DNA of 64,000 nucleotides from Albimonas pacifica (GCF_900113695.1 NZ_FOQH01000010.1:1-64000); one strand, 5' to 3'; positions 31,366-39,606 are shown, numbered from the stretch's first letter. Translations and numbers: made by a program. Notes: generated by a model from the letters alone, not told the origin.

Positions 31366-32010
31366 ATGTGGATCAAGTTCAACTCTGGCGAACAGGTCAG
31401 GCGCCGGCACCAGGTGGTCTACGTGATGCAGTTCGACGGGGCGACGAAGATTGGCCTTGCCGCAAGCCCAACCGCGCGGGCATCCACGCTGTCTGGCGCA
31501 TCCGGGCGTGAGTTCCTGCACGGATACTTCTTCGATGCCGAACTGAACGCGCGGGGCCTTGAAATGGACATGCATGCGCGCTTCGCCCAGCACCGAAGGG
31601 TCGGGGAATGGTTCGGGCTGCTCGCGGACGATGTGGTGGCTGGGTTTCATCCCGTCGCAAGCGACTACCCGCGCAAGATCCGACCTGAGATCGACGAAGC
31701 GCGGGCGAGGGAATTCTTTGACCGCCTGTTTCCCTTGCCGGAGCAGGGCTTTCGGATGTCGCCGTCTCAGATCGTCGACATCATCTCGGCCCCACTCGCC
31801 ATGGTCACCGCTCACGCCGCCTTCAACTCAGCCGGCTTTGACGTAAGGGAGGCGCATCGGGCCATGCTCTCGGACTTCGAAGAGTATCCGCACGAGATGG
31901 AAGATCTCCTGGGTGATCTCTTGCCGGCCGTGAGGGTGTTCGTGGAGCAGTTCGTTAGCGCGGTTTACGCAGCTTCGCCGGGGCCGTCCCAAGTCGCCTG
32001 CGGCTCCTGA
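31366..32010 (+). CDS. GIY-YIG-type (T5orf172-like) protein
   Basis: A 214-residue protein from ATG 31366; GTG 31357, overlapping the upstream stop, is an alternative. Residues ~15-90 carry VVYVMQFDGATKIGLAASPTAR and LEMDMHARFAQHRRVGEWFGL, the beginning and the GEWF helix of the T5orf172 branch of GIY-YIG nucleases. The C-terminal half is helical with no family. T5orf172 domains often pair with KilA-N or Bro-N domains in phages; here the two are on adjacent coupled genes. Confidence 0.7.
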   Translation: MWIKFNSGEQVRRRHQVVYVMQFDGATKIGLAASPTARASTLSGASGREFLHGYFFDAELNARGLEMDMHARFAQHRRVGEWFGLLADDVVAGFHPVASDYPRKIRPEIDEARAREFFDRLFPLPEQGFRMSPSQIVDIISAPLAMVTAHAAFNSAGFDVREAHRAMLSDFEEYPHEMEDLLGDLLPAVRVFVEQFVSAVYAASPGPSQVACGS

Positions 32011-32060
32011 CGCGGCCGGCCACCACCCACGGGGCGGCCCCACGGGGCCGTCCTTCCATC

Positions 32061-32255
32061 TCAGAACTGCTTGGGGAGCCCGGCCTGCTTGAGCGTCTCG
32101 TTCGCCGTGTGGCGGGACTTCACGCCGGCGTCCACGGTGAAATTGCGGTCCGAGATCGGGCTGTACCAGATCTCGTGATCGCCCCGCCCTTGGCGGACGA
32201 AGTAGCACCCGGCCTCCCGGAGCAGCGCGAGCAGCTCTTTCCGGTAGCCGGGCAC
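32061..32255 (-). CDS. hicA: HicA toxin
   Basis: Sixty-four residues: YRKELLALLREAGCYFVRQG, then GDHEIWYSPISDRNFTVDAG, ending in the KQAGLP helix. The His in GDHEIW is the catalytic residue of HicA mRNA interferases, which fold like a double-stranded-RNA-binding domain. Start is GTG 32255, 3 bp after the hicB stop. Its partner is the adjacent HicB. Confidence 0.88.
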   Translation of the reverse strand: MPGYRKELLALLREAGCYFVRQGRGDHEIWYSPISDRNFTVDAGVKSRHTANETLKQAGLPKQF

Positions 32256-32258
32256 AGG

Positions 32259-32501
32259 TCAGTGGCAGGGATTGGGGACGCGGGAGACCTGCTCGGCGAG
32301 GATGCGAACCGGGATCTCAGGCTCATCGGAGCCATCCCCGTTCGCTTCGAGAAGGTCGCAGATCGCAGCGACAACCTTCGGCTGGAGGGCTTCGAGGGTA
32401 TCGGCTTCGACGGCGAGGCCGTCGATATCCTGGCTGGACGCGACCCACACGCGAGCTTCTTCGTCCCAGTTCGCGCGGACAACGATGGAGAAGTGCTTCA
32501 T
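32259..32501 (-). CDS. hicB: HicB antitoxin (DUF1902 type)
   Basis: Eighty residues: FSIVVRANWDEEARVWVASSQDIDG and LVEADTLEAL-like region (AVEADTLEALQPKVVAAICDLLEANGD), the degenerate RNase H fold of HicB proteins, of the DUF1902 subtype. No C-terminal DNA-binding domain is evident, so self-repression would need another means. It is the first gene of a leftward pair with hicA, the reverse of the hicA-hicB order common elsewhere. In a prophage it can stabilise the lysogen or abort rival phages. Confidence 0.85.
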   Translation of the reverse strand: MKHFSIVVRANWDEEARVWVASSQDIDGLAVEADTLEALQPKVVAAICDLLEANGDGSDEPEIPVRILAEQVSRVPNPCH

Positions 32502-32641
32502 GGGAGCCCCTATGGACGCGCGCCGCGAATCGCGACGGTACGAAAATATAGTGCACGCCTCCTAACACCGAAATGAGGCGAGCGCGTCCATCACGATCAG
32601 GTGGGCGGCTCCTGACGCGCCCCACATAGACGCAAACCACC

Positions 32642-32668
32642 AAGGCGGTCCTCCGGGGCCGCCTTTTT
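32642..32668 (+). terminator. Rho-independent terminator before the poly(C) run
   Basis: AAGGCGG (32,642-32,648) and CCGCCTT (32,659-32,665) form the outer stem with CC/GG pairs inside, followed by TTTTT. It separates the hicBA region from the tailspike leader. Confidence 0.8.
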
Positions 32669-32692
32669 CGTTCCCGGCCTGACGGCCAGCAC

Positions 32693-32735
<43 letters not shown>

Positions 32736-32747
32736 ACCGAGCAGACC

Positions 32748-32774
32748 AAGCCCCGCCATCGCGCGGGGCTTTCT
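32748..32774 (+). terminator. Hairpin terminator just before the tailspike gene
   Basis: AAGCCCCGC and GCGGGGCTT (32,748-32,756 and 32,763-32,771) form a perfect 9-bp stem with a CATCGC loop and a TT-rich tail (TTTCTCATTT). It lies 20 bp before the ribosome site of the tailspike gene, so tailspike transcription would have to pass it. Confidence 0.8.
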
Positions 32775-32792
32775 CATTTGGAGACCCTGCCC

Positions 32793-34811
32793 ATGCCGCG
32801 ACTTTTCGGCGACAGCATCCTGCGCGCCACAGACAGCGATGACGAGCCGGTCCCCGGCGCGCTGCTGACGGTCTACGAGGCCGGGACCACCACCGAGGTC
32901 CCGACCTACAGCGACGCTGACCTCAGCATCGCCCAGAGCGTCCCTGTCGTCGCCAGCTCGGCCGGCGTGTTCCCCCCGGTCTACGTCCCGCCGGGAACCT
33001 ACAAGCTGGGCGTCACGACGGCCTCGGGTGCGGCCATCTCCGGCTATCCCGTGGACAACGTGGTCGCGGGCGTCGGCATCACTTCGGTCATCTCCAAGGA
33101 CTTCGACAATCGGGCGGCGGCGCAGGCCGCGACCATCGCGAGCGATGTGGGGGCGGTTCGGCTTCTGGGCTACACGACGGCTGGGGATGGCGAGACCGCG
33201 CAATACAAGCGGGCCGCGTCCTCGCCGGGGCACGCCGGAAGCTTCCAAGACGCTGAAGATAACTGGTGGGAGATCGCGAACGCGAAAGTTCAGGTCGAGC
33301 AACTGGGCGCCGTGGCTGACGGCGCCACGAACGCACGGGGCGCGTTGCAGAGCGCGCTTTCGTTCCGCAGCGAAGTCGGCCTCACCGGATCGTATGCGAT
33401 CTCCGGTGCTGTAGACGTCTCGGCCGCGGGCTACTTCCGCCGCATCATCGGACAGGGGCAGACCTTCATTCAGATGCTCGACGCCGCCGCGACCTTCGCG
33501 TTCGGCGAGACCGCCGCGGCCTATGGTTGCGAGATCGGCCATGTCCGCATCGAGGGGAACGACGTCGCCCTCGTGCCGCTGCGAATGGCGGAGATCTCGT
33601 TCAGCCATCACGTCCTCGTTCATGACACGATGATCCGCGGCTATGTCGACTTTGGCATCAAGGTCGAAGGCAACAATGACGGCTCGCGCTTCGAGCGCGT
33701 CATCATCGAAAACGCCCCCAGCTCGCACTCCGGAAGCGCCGCCTTCCGGCATCTGGAAGTTGGCCCCATCTCGGGGATCAACTGCACCTTCGCGAACTGC
33801 AACGGCTGGAGCTATTGGGGCGACTACCAGGCGAACTGGACGGACTGCCGTTTCACCTTCGGCGTGCAGGGGCTCATCAAGTTCACGCCAACGAAGCCGA
33901 CCCGGGTGCTGAGCATCCGCGGGCCCTACATCGAGAACGTGGGCTTCCGTTCAGGCGCGGGCGTCCCTACGGGTTCTCCCATCGGCATTCTCGCGGACGG
34001 CGGAGATATCTACCCCAACGGCGGGATCGTCATCGACAGCCCGCAGAAATTCTATGCCGGCTGGGCGAGCGATCTCATCGTAGCCCGGGACGGTGCATGG
34101 ATTCACTACATCACGGGCAGCGTTCCAATCGACGGGAACACTGTCCCATTCACCCCGGCATCCCCGCCCGACCCACAATCCGGCCGGCAGCTTCAGCTCT
34201 TCTCGGTGCTCGGCATCGACAGCGGCTCTTTCTTGCGGATCGAAGGTCCGCTGAAAACCAACTTCTACCATGTGACCGACAACCCGGACGGGTCTTATGC
34301 GGACTTCATCGGCCGGTTCCAGCCTCAGTCGCAGGGCTATCCGCTGAGGGTCGGCGGGAACGGCCATAAGCGCGTCTGGGCCGGGGACATGACCACCACG
34401 ACCGGATGGACGTCGAGCAACCTTTCCTCTTTCACCAGCGTCAGCGGTCGCCTCCGGGCGGTCTGCGACGGGACGGGCTGCAACGTTTTCCAGACGGCGG
34501 CGATCTCCAAGGCGGACAGCGAGTGCCTCGTCGGCAAGATCATCGTCTTGCAGATGACCGCCACGCCGAAGGGCGCCGGGCCGTTCAACCTGAACTGCGG
34601 ACTTCAGGGAGCCGGGCTCTCCAAGATGACGACCGCCAGCTCGTGGACCGAGGAGGCGGGCTCTGGGAGCCGGACCTATCACAGCTTCGTCGCCTACGTG
34701 GAAAGCGATGAGGACATCCGGGTGAACCTCCGTCCGAACGACAGTGGATCGGAGGCGTCCACTTCCGAAGTCGATATCCACGAAGCCGAGATTTGGGTTC
34801 TCGATGCCTGA
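32793..34811 (+). CDS. Tailspike protein
   Basis: A 672-residue protein from ATG 32793 (GGAGA, 9 nt upstream). Residues ~1-95 form a head-binding domain (EPVPGALLTVYEAGTTTEVPTYSD). The central part has repeated short strands with Gly/Asn/Asp turns (HVRIEGNDVALVPLRM, GIKVEGNNDGSRFERVIIEN), the mark of a right-handed beta helix as in P22 gp9. The last ~140 residues are a separate beta domain. It binds, and probably cleaves, the host's surface polysaccharide. Preceded by a poly(C) run and two terminators. Confidence 0.85.
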   Translation: MPRLFGDSILRATDSDDEPVPGALLTVYEAGTTTEVPTYSDADLSIAQSVPVVASSAGVFPPVYVPPGTYKLGVTTASGAAISGYPVDNVVAGVGITSVISKDFDNRAAAQAATIASDVGAVRLLGYTTAGDGETAQYKRAASSPGHAGSFQDAEDNWWEIANAKVQVEQLGAVADGATNARGALQSALSFRSEVGLTGSYAISGAVDVSAAGYFRRIIGQGQTFIQMLDAAATFAFGETAAAYGCEIGHVRIEGNDVALVPLRMAEISFSHHVLVHDTMIRGYVDFGIKVEGNNDGSRFERVIIENAPSSHSGSAAFRHLEVGPISGINCTFANCNGWSYWGDYQANWTDCRFTFGVQGLIKFTPTKPTRVLSIRGPYIENVGFRSGAGVPTGSPIGILADGGDIYPNGGIVIDSPQKFYAGWASDLIVARDGAWIHYITGSVPIDGNTVPFTPASPPDPQSGRQLQLFSVLGIDSGSFLRIEGPLKTNFYHVTDNPDGSYADFIGRFQPQSQGYPLRVGGNGHKRVWAGDMTTTTGWTSSNLSSFTSVSGRLRAVCDGTGCNVFQTAAISKADSECLVGKIIVLQMTATPKGAGPFNLNCGLQGAGLSKMTTASSWTEEAGSGSRTYHSFVAYVESDEDIRVNLRPNDSGSEASTSEVDIHEAEIWVLDA

Positions 34812-34838
34812 TCCCTCACCCGATCCGGGAGGCCACGT

Positions 34839-35618
34839 ATGAACACCTTCGGCAAGCTCATTCTCGGCTATGGCCCGGGGCGCAGCGGTCCCGGCGCGTT
34901 CGACAGCGGAAGCGGCCTCGAAAGCCTGCATTCGACCTACGGCGGCGGGACGCTGGACGCGGTTGACAGCCCCCTGTGGCAGGACGCGGCCAAGACGACG
35001 GCTGCGGCCCCTGGCAATGGCGTGCGGGTGTGGTCCTACACCGATGCGGCTGCCGATGCCGTCGCGCCTAGCGACAGCCAACGGCCCCTGCTCACGACCG
35101 TCAATTCCTCGCGGGCGCTGGTGTTCGACAACACCGACGACACCATGAACCTCGCGATGGGGACGGTGGTCCCGGCCCTGAACGCGGCCTCGGGGGCGGC
35201 GTGGACGCTTTCCCTCGTGGTCGCAACCCGCACGTCTGTCTTCGAGCCCCTGATCGCTCAGGACAGCCCAAGTTTCACGGTGTTTTTCGGCAACTCTGGC
35301 CCGAAACTGACCTACAACATCAGGAACGGTGGGAACTTCGACTTCGTGCCTGCGCCGGCTCAGGATGTCTATTTCGCGATCACCATTCGGTGGAATGGGA
35401 CGACGGCTCAATACAGCATCAACGGCGGCTCGTGGACCGCGATGACCATAGGGACCGCGACCATGAACACGGCCCTGCCCATCGAGCTATCCCGGGGCGG
35501 CACAGGCGCGATCAACCTGTCCCGGGTCGTGCTGCTTGAGGGTGCGATCTCGGACAGCGATCACACCGACATTCTGGCGCCGCTGAATGCGACGCGCGTA
35601 GCGGAGCTGAACCCGTGA
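34839..35618 (+). CDS. Tail-associated protein with lectin-like domain
   Basis: A 259-residue protein. YGGGTLDAVDSPLWQDAAKTTAAAPGNGVRVW near the start and the later strands (AWTLSLVVATRT, DVYFAITIRWNGTTAQYSIN) read like a LamG/concanavalin-type fold as seen in phage fibre and receptor-binding proteins. It follows the tailspike and is probably a second adhesin or a spike partner. Confidence 0.65.
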   Translation: MNTFGKLILGYGPGRSGPGAFDSGSGLESLHSTYGGGTLDAVDSPLWQDAAKTTAAAPGNGVRVWSYTDAAADAVAPSDSQRPLLTTVNSSRALVFDNTDDTMNLAMGTVVPALNAASGAAWTLSLVVATRTSVFEPLIAQDSPSFTVFFGNSGPKLTYNIRNGGNFDFVPAPAQDVYFAITIRWNGTTAQYSINGGSWTAMTIGTATMNTALPIELSRGGTGAINLSRVVLLEGAISDSDHTDILAPLNATRVAELNP

Positions 35619-35980
35619 GCGACCAGCCCTACTCCCTCGTCATCATCGTCCCCGCCGCTCTTGTGGGCGAGGTTCGGGACGCCTCCGAGGCGGACGGCTA
35701 CGGGCGAGGCTTCGCCTGCGCGCTGTCGGCCACGGGGTCGGCCCCCGCGACCCACTATGCGCTGCACACGGACGCGGGTCCGGTCATCCTCGCAAAGCTG
35801 GAAGCGGGCTTCGGTCTGCCTCCGCTGGACGTGGCGCAGATCGTCTACAGCTACCACCTTCGGGATGGCGGGCTGTGGGGCAGCGACCACCTCGACGCGG
35901 TGCTGAGCCCGGGCGAGGAAGACCTGCTGTCGCCGACGATGCGGGCGCTGCTTCCGGCCGGCTTGCAGGTGATCGAATGA
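35615..35980 (+). CDS. Small tail-region protein
   Basis: A 121-residue protein from GTG 35615 (GTGA overlap). Pattern YSLVIIVPAALVGEVRDASEADGYGRGFACALS and THYALHTDAGPVIL suggests an alpha/beta fold; no family. Acidic C-terminal part. It could be a chaperone for the adhesins upstream or a virion protein. Confidence 0.5.
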   Translation: MSDQPYSLVIIVPAALVGEVRDASEADGYGRGFACALSATGSAPATHYALHTDAGPVILAKLEAGFGLPPLDVAQIVYSYHLRDGGLWGSDHLDAVLSPGEEDLLSPTMRALLPAGLQVIE

Positions 35981-36381
35981 GCCTCCTGCGGTCGATCCTG
36001 ACGCCCTCGGTGCAGTCCGCGTGGGGCAGCTACGTGGAGAGCGCCAACCAGACCGGGCACGCCTACCTGGGCCTGCTGTTCGGGCTCGTGCCGTGCAGCC
36101 TGTGGGGCTGGTGGGGCGTGGCCGTGCCGTTCGGGGTCTCGGCCGCGTGGGAGGTCTGGCACCTTCTCAGGCAGAGAGGCGCTGAGAGGGCGTCTGCGCG
36201 TCGCTGGGACGCCTTCAAAGATTTCGGCTGCCACACGGCCGGCGCGGTCGCCGCGGGGCTGTGCGGGCCGTTTCTGCCGCTCTCCGTGGCCGCGTGGGCT
36301 TCGGGGGCGCTTTTGGGTGGTCTGCTGCTCGCCGGGGTGATGGGGATCATCTGGCAGCGCACGGACCGTAACGCGAGTTGA
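35977..36381 (+). CDS. Small membrane protein (holin candidate)
   Basis: A 134-residue protein with at least three hydrophobic stretches (GLLFGLVPCSLWGWWGVAV, AVAAGLCGPFLPLSVAAWAS, GALLGGLLLAGVMGIIW). Its place between tail genes and the lysis genes makes it a holin candidate, though holins are usually shorter and this is not a named family. ATGA overlap upstream. Confidence 0.55.
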   Translation: MSLLRSILTPSVQSAWGSYVESANQTGHAYLGLLFGLVPCSLWGWWGVAVPFGVSAAWEVWHLLRQRGAERASARRWDAFKDFGCHTAGAVAAGLCGPFLPLSVAAWASGALLGGLLLAGVMGIIWQRTDRNAS

Positions 36382-36445
36382 GCCGGGCGCGCGGGGGGCC
36401 GTGCCGTCCACGTATTCGAGGACTGGGGCTATCAAGGCATGATTG

Positions 36446-36838
36446 ATGGGCGGCGAGATCACGGACGAGGATCGCCTTCTCCTGGCGGAACTAGCTGGGA
36501 AGTGGGCGCACCTGAGAGATATCGAACGGGTTTTTTCGCCCGCGAACTTGGCGAAGGCGGAGATACTGCTGCTCTACCTGAACAGCGATCCGGCCGAGCT
36601 GATGGCTCTCATCGATGGTCTGTCGAAGGCTTCGAGAGCCTCGCCCGGCTTGGAGAGGCTTTCGCCTCATGCGGAAACGCTGGTGGCGGTGGCCCGGACG
36701 GTGGAAGCCGAGACGATCATGTGGGATCGGATCGAGCGCTGGCGAAAGCGGTTCGGGCTCATTGGGGCGCTGGCGGCCGGGGGGCTGGGGGTCTGGGCCT
36801 ACGCCAAGGGTATCATCGTGTGGCCGCCGCCGCCGTGA
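36446..36838 (+). CDS. Helical protein with C-terminal membrane segment (lysis-region)
   Basis: A 130-residue protein: an acidic, helical body (EITDEDRLLLAELAGKWAHL...) and one membrane segment near the end (FGLIGALAAGGLGVWAYAKG) followed by PPPP. It lies in the lysis region and could be a tail-anchored holin or antiholin; unproven. ATG 36446 chosen over TTG 36443. Confidence 0.5.
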   Translation: MGGEITDEDRLLLAELAGKWAHLRDIERVFSPANLAKAEILLLYLNSDPAELMALIDGLSKASRASPGLERLSPHAETLVAVARTVEAETIMWDRIERWRKRFGLIGALAAGGLGVWAYAKGIIVWPPPP

Positions 36839-36918
36839 TCGCGCTGATGCTGGCGCTGTCGCCGGCGCAGGTCTCCACCGCGGCGGATCTGGATCGGGTG
36901 GAGTGAGGTGGGGCCGCA

Positions 36919-36956
36919 CTTCACATCTGCTGGCCTAGGAAACTCGCGATGTGAAG
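36919..36956. promoter_or_regulatory. Perfect inverted repeat after the lysis-region genes
   Basis: CTTCACATC (36,919-36,927) and GATGTGAAG (36,948-36,956), nine bases each and perfect, 20 bases apart. No T run follows, so it may be an operator rather than a terminator. The rest of 36,907-37,090 has only the direct repeat noted next. Confidence 0.55.
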
Positions 36957-36998
36957 GGCGGCGCAACGTCCATGCGGACTGCCTTGCCGAGCCCGCTT

Positions 36999-37013
36999 AA
37001 CATATCACCGCCG
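36999..37013 (+). repeat. 15-bp direct repeat, left copy
   Basis: AACATATCACCGCCG, identical to 37,374-37,388. The two copies flank the 37,091 gene and its terminator, 375 bp apart. Confidence 0.75.
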
Positions 37014-37090
37014 TCACGCTGCGGCAAGAAATCCGCACCTGCGGTTCGCCCGCGCGAGCGTCAACGCGCATCTATCCGAGGATAGAGACC

Positions 37091-37312
37091 ATGACCACCA
37101 AGATCGAATACCGGGTGCGCCCGGTGACGCGATACGTCGTGACCCGCTACACCGAGAGCGAGGATGCGGACGGCTGCGGCTCCTTTAGTTCCGAATGCCT
37201 CGGCGAGTTCGATCACGAGCCCCATGCGAACGAAGTTGGGTCGCGCCTGGCGGAAGCGGACGGCGCTTCCTTCGTGGGCATCCTGCACGATGGACACACC
37301 GCGCCTCGCTGA
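37091..37312 (+). CDS. Small hypothetical protein, possible moron
   Basis: Seventy-three residues (MTTKIEYRVRPVTRYVVTRYTESEDADGC...), strand-rich at the N-terminus. ATG follows GAGGATAGAGACC. It has its own strong terminator and is bounded by a 15-bp direct repeat, the look of a self-contained gene cassette. No family recognised. Confidence 0.6.
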   Translation: MTTKIEYRVRPVTRYVVTRYTESEDADGCGSFSSECLGEFDHEPHANEVGSRLAEADGASFVGILHDGHTAPR

Positions 37313-37317
37313 ACGAA

Positions 37318-37350
37318 AAGCCCCCGCCTGCATCTGCATCGCGGGGGCTT
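37318..37350 (+). terminator. Strong hairpin terminator
   Basis: AAGCCCCCGC and GCGGGGGCTT, 10 bp perfect, with a 13-base loop, 6 bp after the stop of the 37,091 gene. A preceding AAAA and following TT suit termination in both directions. Confidence 0.8.
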
Positions 37351-37373
37351 GGCCGATCCGAGTTCGCCGAACG

Positions 37374-37388
37374 AACATATCACCGCCG
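37374..37388 (+). repeat. 15-bp direct repeat, right copy
   Basis: AACATATCACCGCCG again, 24 bp after the terminator at 37,350. May be a promoter element used twice or a scar of cassette gain. Confidence 0.75.
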
Positions 37389-37839
37389 ACGTGTTCGCGA
37401 AAGGGCGGGTTCGTTAACGGGTGGGGCGGGGCGGCCGACCGGGATTGCCCAATCCTTCCCCCATATCTGCGCCGAGATGCCCGGCGGCTTACAAGCCGTA
37501 GACCCAGAGGGAAGGCCGGAGCCCGCGAACCTCTGAGCCTGTCTTGTGCGAGCGGCCGGGCGCTACTCCGGCGATCTATCGGCGGTGGGGGATCTGCTAA
37601 TCGGCTGGATTGCCTTTCGCCTTCCCACGACTTTTAGGATGCCTGCGCTTCTGCTTTCAGCGCCGCGCTCGCCCCCAAAGAGTAACCCCGCCGCTGCGGG
37701 AAAGCAACGACGGGGTTCTGCCCACCTGATAGTCCTATCACCCGCAGGTCGGCCCTCTAGGGGCTCTGGGCTAATGGCAGTCTAGCTGCTCTGGCCGCGA
37801 AATTACCTCATCACCATCCACCGATCAAGGAAAACCGCC
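37389..37839. other. 450-bp stretch without a supported gene
   Basis: Frames here are short and lack ribosome sites. One hairpin, AACCCCG / CGGGGTT (37,684-37,690 with 37,711-37,717), encloses CCGCTGCGGG; it could be a terminator or a small-RNA stem. The segment just before the 37,840 gene (TCAAGGAAAACCGCC) is its ribosome site. Confidence 0.5.
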
Positions 37840-38130
37840 ATGCGGACCATCCTGTCGGCGGCAGCAATCGCGCTCGCCGCCTCTCCGGTCGTGGCGCAGC
37901 CTCAGTGCGCACCCCGGCCCATCGTGGTCGAAGCCCTCGCCCAGAAGTTCGGGGAACACCGCATCGGCATGGGCATCCAGAACGGCGCGCGCGTGGTGGA
38001 GGTCTTCGTCAACGCGGAGACGGGATCGTTCACGGTCCTGTCCACGTCGCTCGCCGGTCTGTCCTGCATCGTAGCCGGCGGCGAGGGATGGTCGCCCGAC
38101 CCCCTGCCCGTCGAGGGGCAGGCGCTCTGA
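37840..38130 (+). CDS. Small secreted protein in the lysis region
   Basis: Ninety-six residues. Signal peptide MRTILSAAAIALAASPVVAQ, then a short domain with two Cys (QCAPRPIV... LSCIVAGGEGW), probably disulfide-linked in the periplasm. It immediately precedes a membrane micropeptide and the muramidase. Function unknown; a lysis-timing or lysogenic role is possible. Confidence 0.65.
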   Translation: MRTILSAAAIALAASPVVAQPQCAPRPIVVEALAQKFGEHRIGMGIQNGARVVEVFVNAETGSFTVLSTSLAGLSCIVAGGEGWSPDPLPVEGQAL

Positions 38131-38131
38131 C

Positions 38132-38200
38132 ATGGACGTGCTCTGGCTCATCGTCCTGATCGCCTTCGCACTCGCCCTTCTCATCAAGCCTTGGAGATGA
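38132..38200 (+). CDS. Membrane micropeptide before the endolysin
   Basis: Twenty-two residues, MDVLWLIVLIAFALALLIKP ending WR: a single membrane helix with a charged end. It starts 1 bp after the previous stop, and its end holds the endolysin ribosome site (TTGGAGATG). It may be a tiny holin-like peptide or a leader that couples endolysin translation. Confidence 0.45.
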   Translation: MDVLWLIVLIAFALALLIKPWR

Positions 38201-38205
38201 TGATT

Positions 38206-39195
38206 ATGCGCTCACCGATCTACGTCGGCAACGCCAACCCCTTGCCCGCGGGAGCCGTCGAAACCGTCGCACGCGAGATCGGGTGCGAGGTCGCCGCCCT
38301 GAAGGCCGTGATCGAGGTCGAAGCCTCGGGCCGCTGGTTCAACCGCGACGGCACCCTGCCCCGCCGCTTCGAGCCGCACAAGCTGCCGGCCGCGATCCGC
38401 GAGCGCATCCGCTGGGTCGGCGGCTGGGAGAAGGCCGCGGCGCTCTCCACCACCGCGCGCGAGGCGCTGTTCGCCGAGGTCTTCAAGATGGACCCCGAGG
38501 CCGCCTGCGCCGCGACGAGCTGGGGCGGTCCTCAGATCATGGGGTTCAACGCCGGGACCGTGGGCTATCCCTCGGCCATCGCCATGGTGCAGGCGTTCGC
38601 CGACGACGCGCAGGCGCAGCTCGACGCCATGGTCTCCTTCATGCGGGCCTCCGGGCTTCTGGGCGCGCTCCGCGGTCAGGACTGGTCGGCCTTCGCCCGG
38701 GGCTACAACGGGCCCGGCCAGGTGGATCGCTACGCCGGCCTGCTGGCCTCGGCCTATCGCCGCCATGCCGGCCAGAGTTCGCCCACCGTTCTGCGCCTCG
38801 GGGATCGCGGCCCCTCGGTCACCGAGTTGCAGCGCGCGCTCGGCCTTGAAGCCGATGGGGTCTTCGGCCCCGACACGCTGGCGGCCGTCCGCGCCTACCA
38901 GGAGGCCGAGGGCCTGCCGGCTGACGGGATCGTGGGCGCGCGGACCTGGACCCAGCTCCGCACCGCCGTAGAGAAGCCGAAGCCGGCCGCCGCACCCGAC
39001 GCCTTCGACCGCCGGGTGGAGCAGGCGCAGAAAGCCGCGGGTGCAGCGGGGGCCGGAGCCGCCGCCTTGCGCGGCCTGACCGATGGTCTGGGGGACACGG
39101 CGCAGACCGTGCTCGCGGGGGCCGTGGGCGTCGCCGTGGTGGCCCTGGCCGTGGCCTTCGTCATTGGCCGCCTGCGGGCCGGGAGGACGGCGTGA
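38206..39195 (+). CDS. Endolysin: N-acetylmuramidase with peptidoglycan-binding domain and C-terminal membrane anchor
   Basis: A 329-residue protein from ATG 38206 (GGAGA, 8 nt upstream; ATG 38200 is possible). Residues ~15-180 are the DUF3380 N-acetylmuramidase domain (ALKAVIEVEASGRWFNRDG with its catalytic Glu, RRFEPHKLP, ATSWGGPQIMGFNAGTVGY). Residues ~190-255 are PG_binding_1 (RLGDRGPSVTELQRALG, TLAAVRAYQEAEGL). Residues ~295-320 are a membrane helix (VLAGAVGVAVVALAVAFVIG). The C-terminal anchor is unusual for an endolysin and would hold it at the inner membrane with the enzyme facing either side. Overlaps the i-spanin gene. Confidence 0.87.
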   Translation: MRSPIYVGNANPLPAGAVETVAREIGCEVAALKAVIEVEASGRWFNRDGTLPRRFEPHKLPAAIRERIRWVGGWEKAAALSTTAREALFAEVFKMDPEAACAATSWGGPQIMGFNAGTVGYPSAIAMVQAFADDAQAQLDAMVSFMRASGLLGALRGQDWSAFARGYNGPGQVDRYAGLLASAYRRHAGQSSPTVLRLGDRGPSVTELQRALGLEADGVFGPDTLAAVRAYQEAEGLPADGIVGARTWTQLRTAVEKPKPAAAPDAFDRRVEQAQKAAGAAGAGAAALRGLTDGLGDTAQTVLAGAVGVAVVALAVAFVIGRLRAGRTA

Positions 39196-39440
39196 GCGGC
39201 CTTCTGGCGGCGCTCCTAAGCAGCCGCCCCGCGCGATGGGCCGGGGCCGCGCTGCTAGTGCTGGGGGCGTTCCTCGGCCTGCGGGCGAAGTGGCGCAGCG
39301 ACGGCAAGGCCGACGCCGAGGCGGAGCAGCGCGAGGCGGCGTTCAAGCGCGCCGATGACCGGAGGAAGGTCGATGAAGAAGTGGATGATCTTGACGCTAT
39401 TGAGCGTCGTGAGCGCCTGCGCCGGTGGTCCCGCGACTGA
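39192..39440 (+). CDS. Inner-membrane spanin (Rz-like)
   Basis: Eighty-two residues from GTG 39192. One membrane helix (ARWAGAALLVLGAFLGLRA) then a charged coiled coil (ADAEAEQREAAFKRADDRRKVDEEVDDLDAIERRERLRR), the layout of Rz. It partners the lipoprotein encoded in the overlapping frame, to fuse inner and outer membranes in the last step of lysis. Confidence 0.75.
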   Translation: MSGLLAALLSSRPARWAGAALLVLGAFLGLRAKWRSDGKADAEAEQREAAFKRADDRRKVDEEVDDLDAIERRERLRRWSRD

Positions 39441-39567
39441 CGGCTGCGAGTGGGTCCGGGCGATCCGTCCGACCTCTACCGACGTGGACGCGATGAGCGA
39501 CGCGCTCGCGGGTCAGATCCTGGCGCACAACGAGGCCGGGTCGCGGGTCTGCGGCTGGGCTCCCTGA
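39373..39567 (+). CDS. Outer-membrane spanin lipoprotein (Rz1-like)
   Basis: Sixty-four residues from ATG 39373 (GGAGGAAGG upstream). Signal peptide MKKWMILTLLSVVSAC with lipobox VVSAC; the mature lipoprotein is short. It begins inside the Rz-like gene in another frame, as with lambda Rz/Rz1. Confidence 0.75.
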   Translation: MKKWMILTLLSVVSACAGGPATDGCEWVRAIRPTSTDVDAMSDALAGQILAHNEAGSRVCGWAP

Positions 39568-39606
39568 AAGATTCCGCCCGCTTTCTTTCACGAGACAGGC
39601 CCGCTC

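Noticed and set aside
36820-36906. 28-codon hydrophobic frame after the lysis-region gene
   Set aside because: Looks like a short signal peptide with almost no mature part; no ribosome site and no partner gene, so not called.
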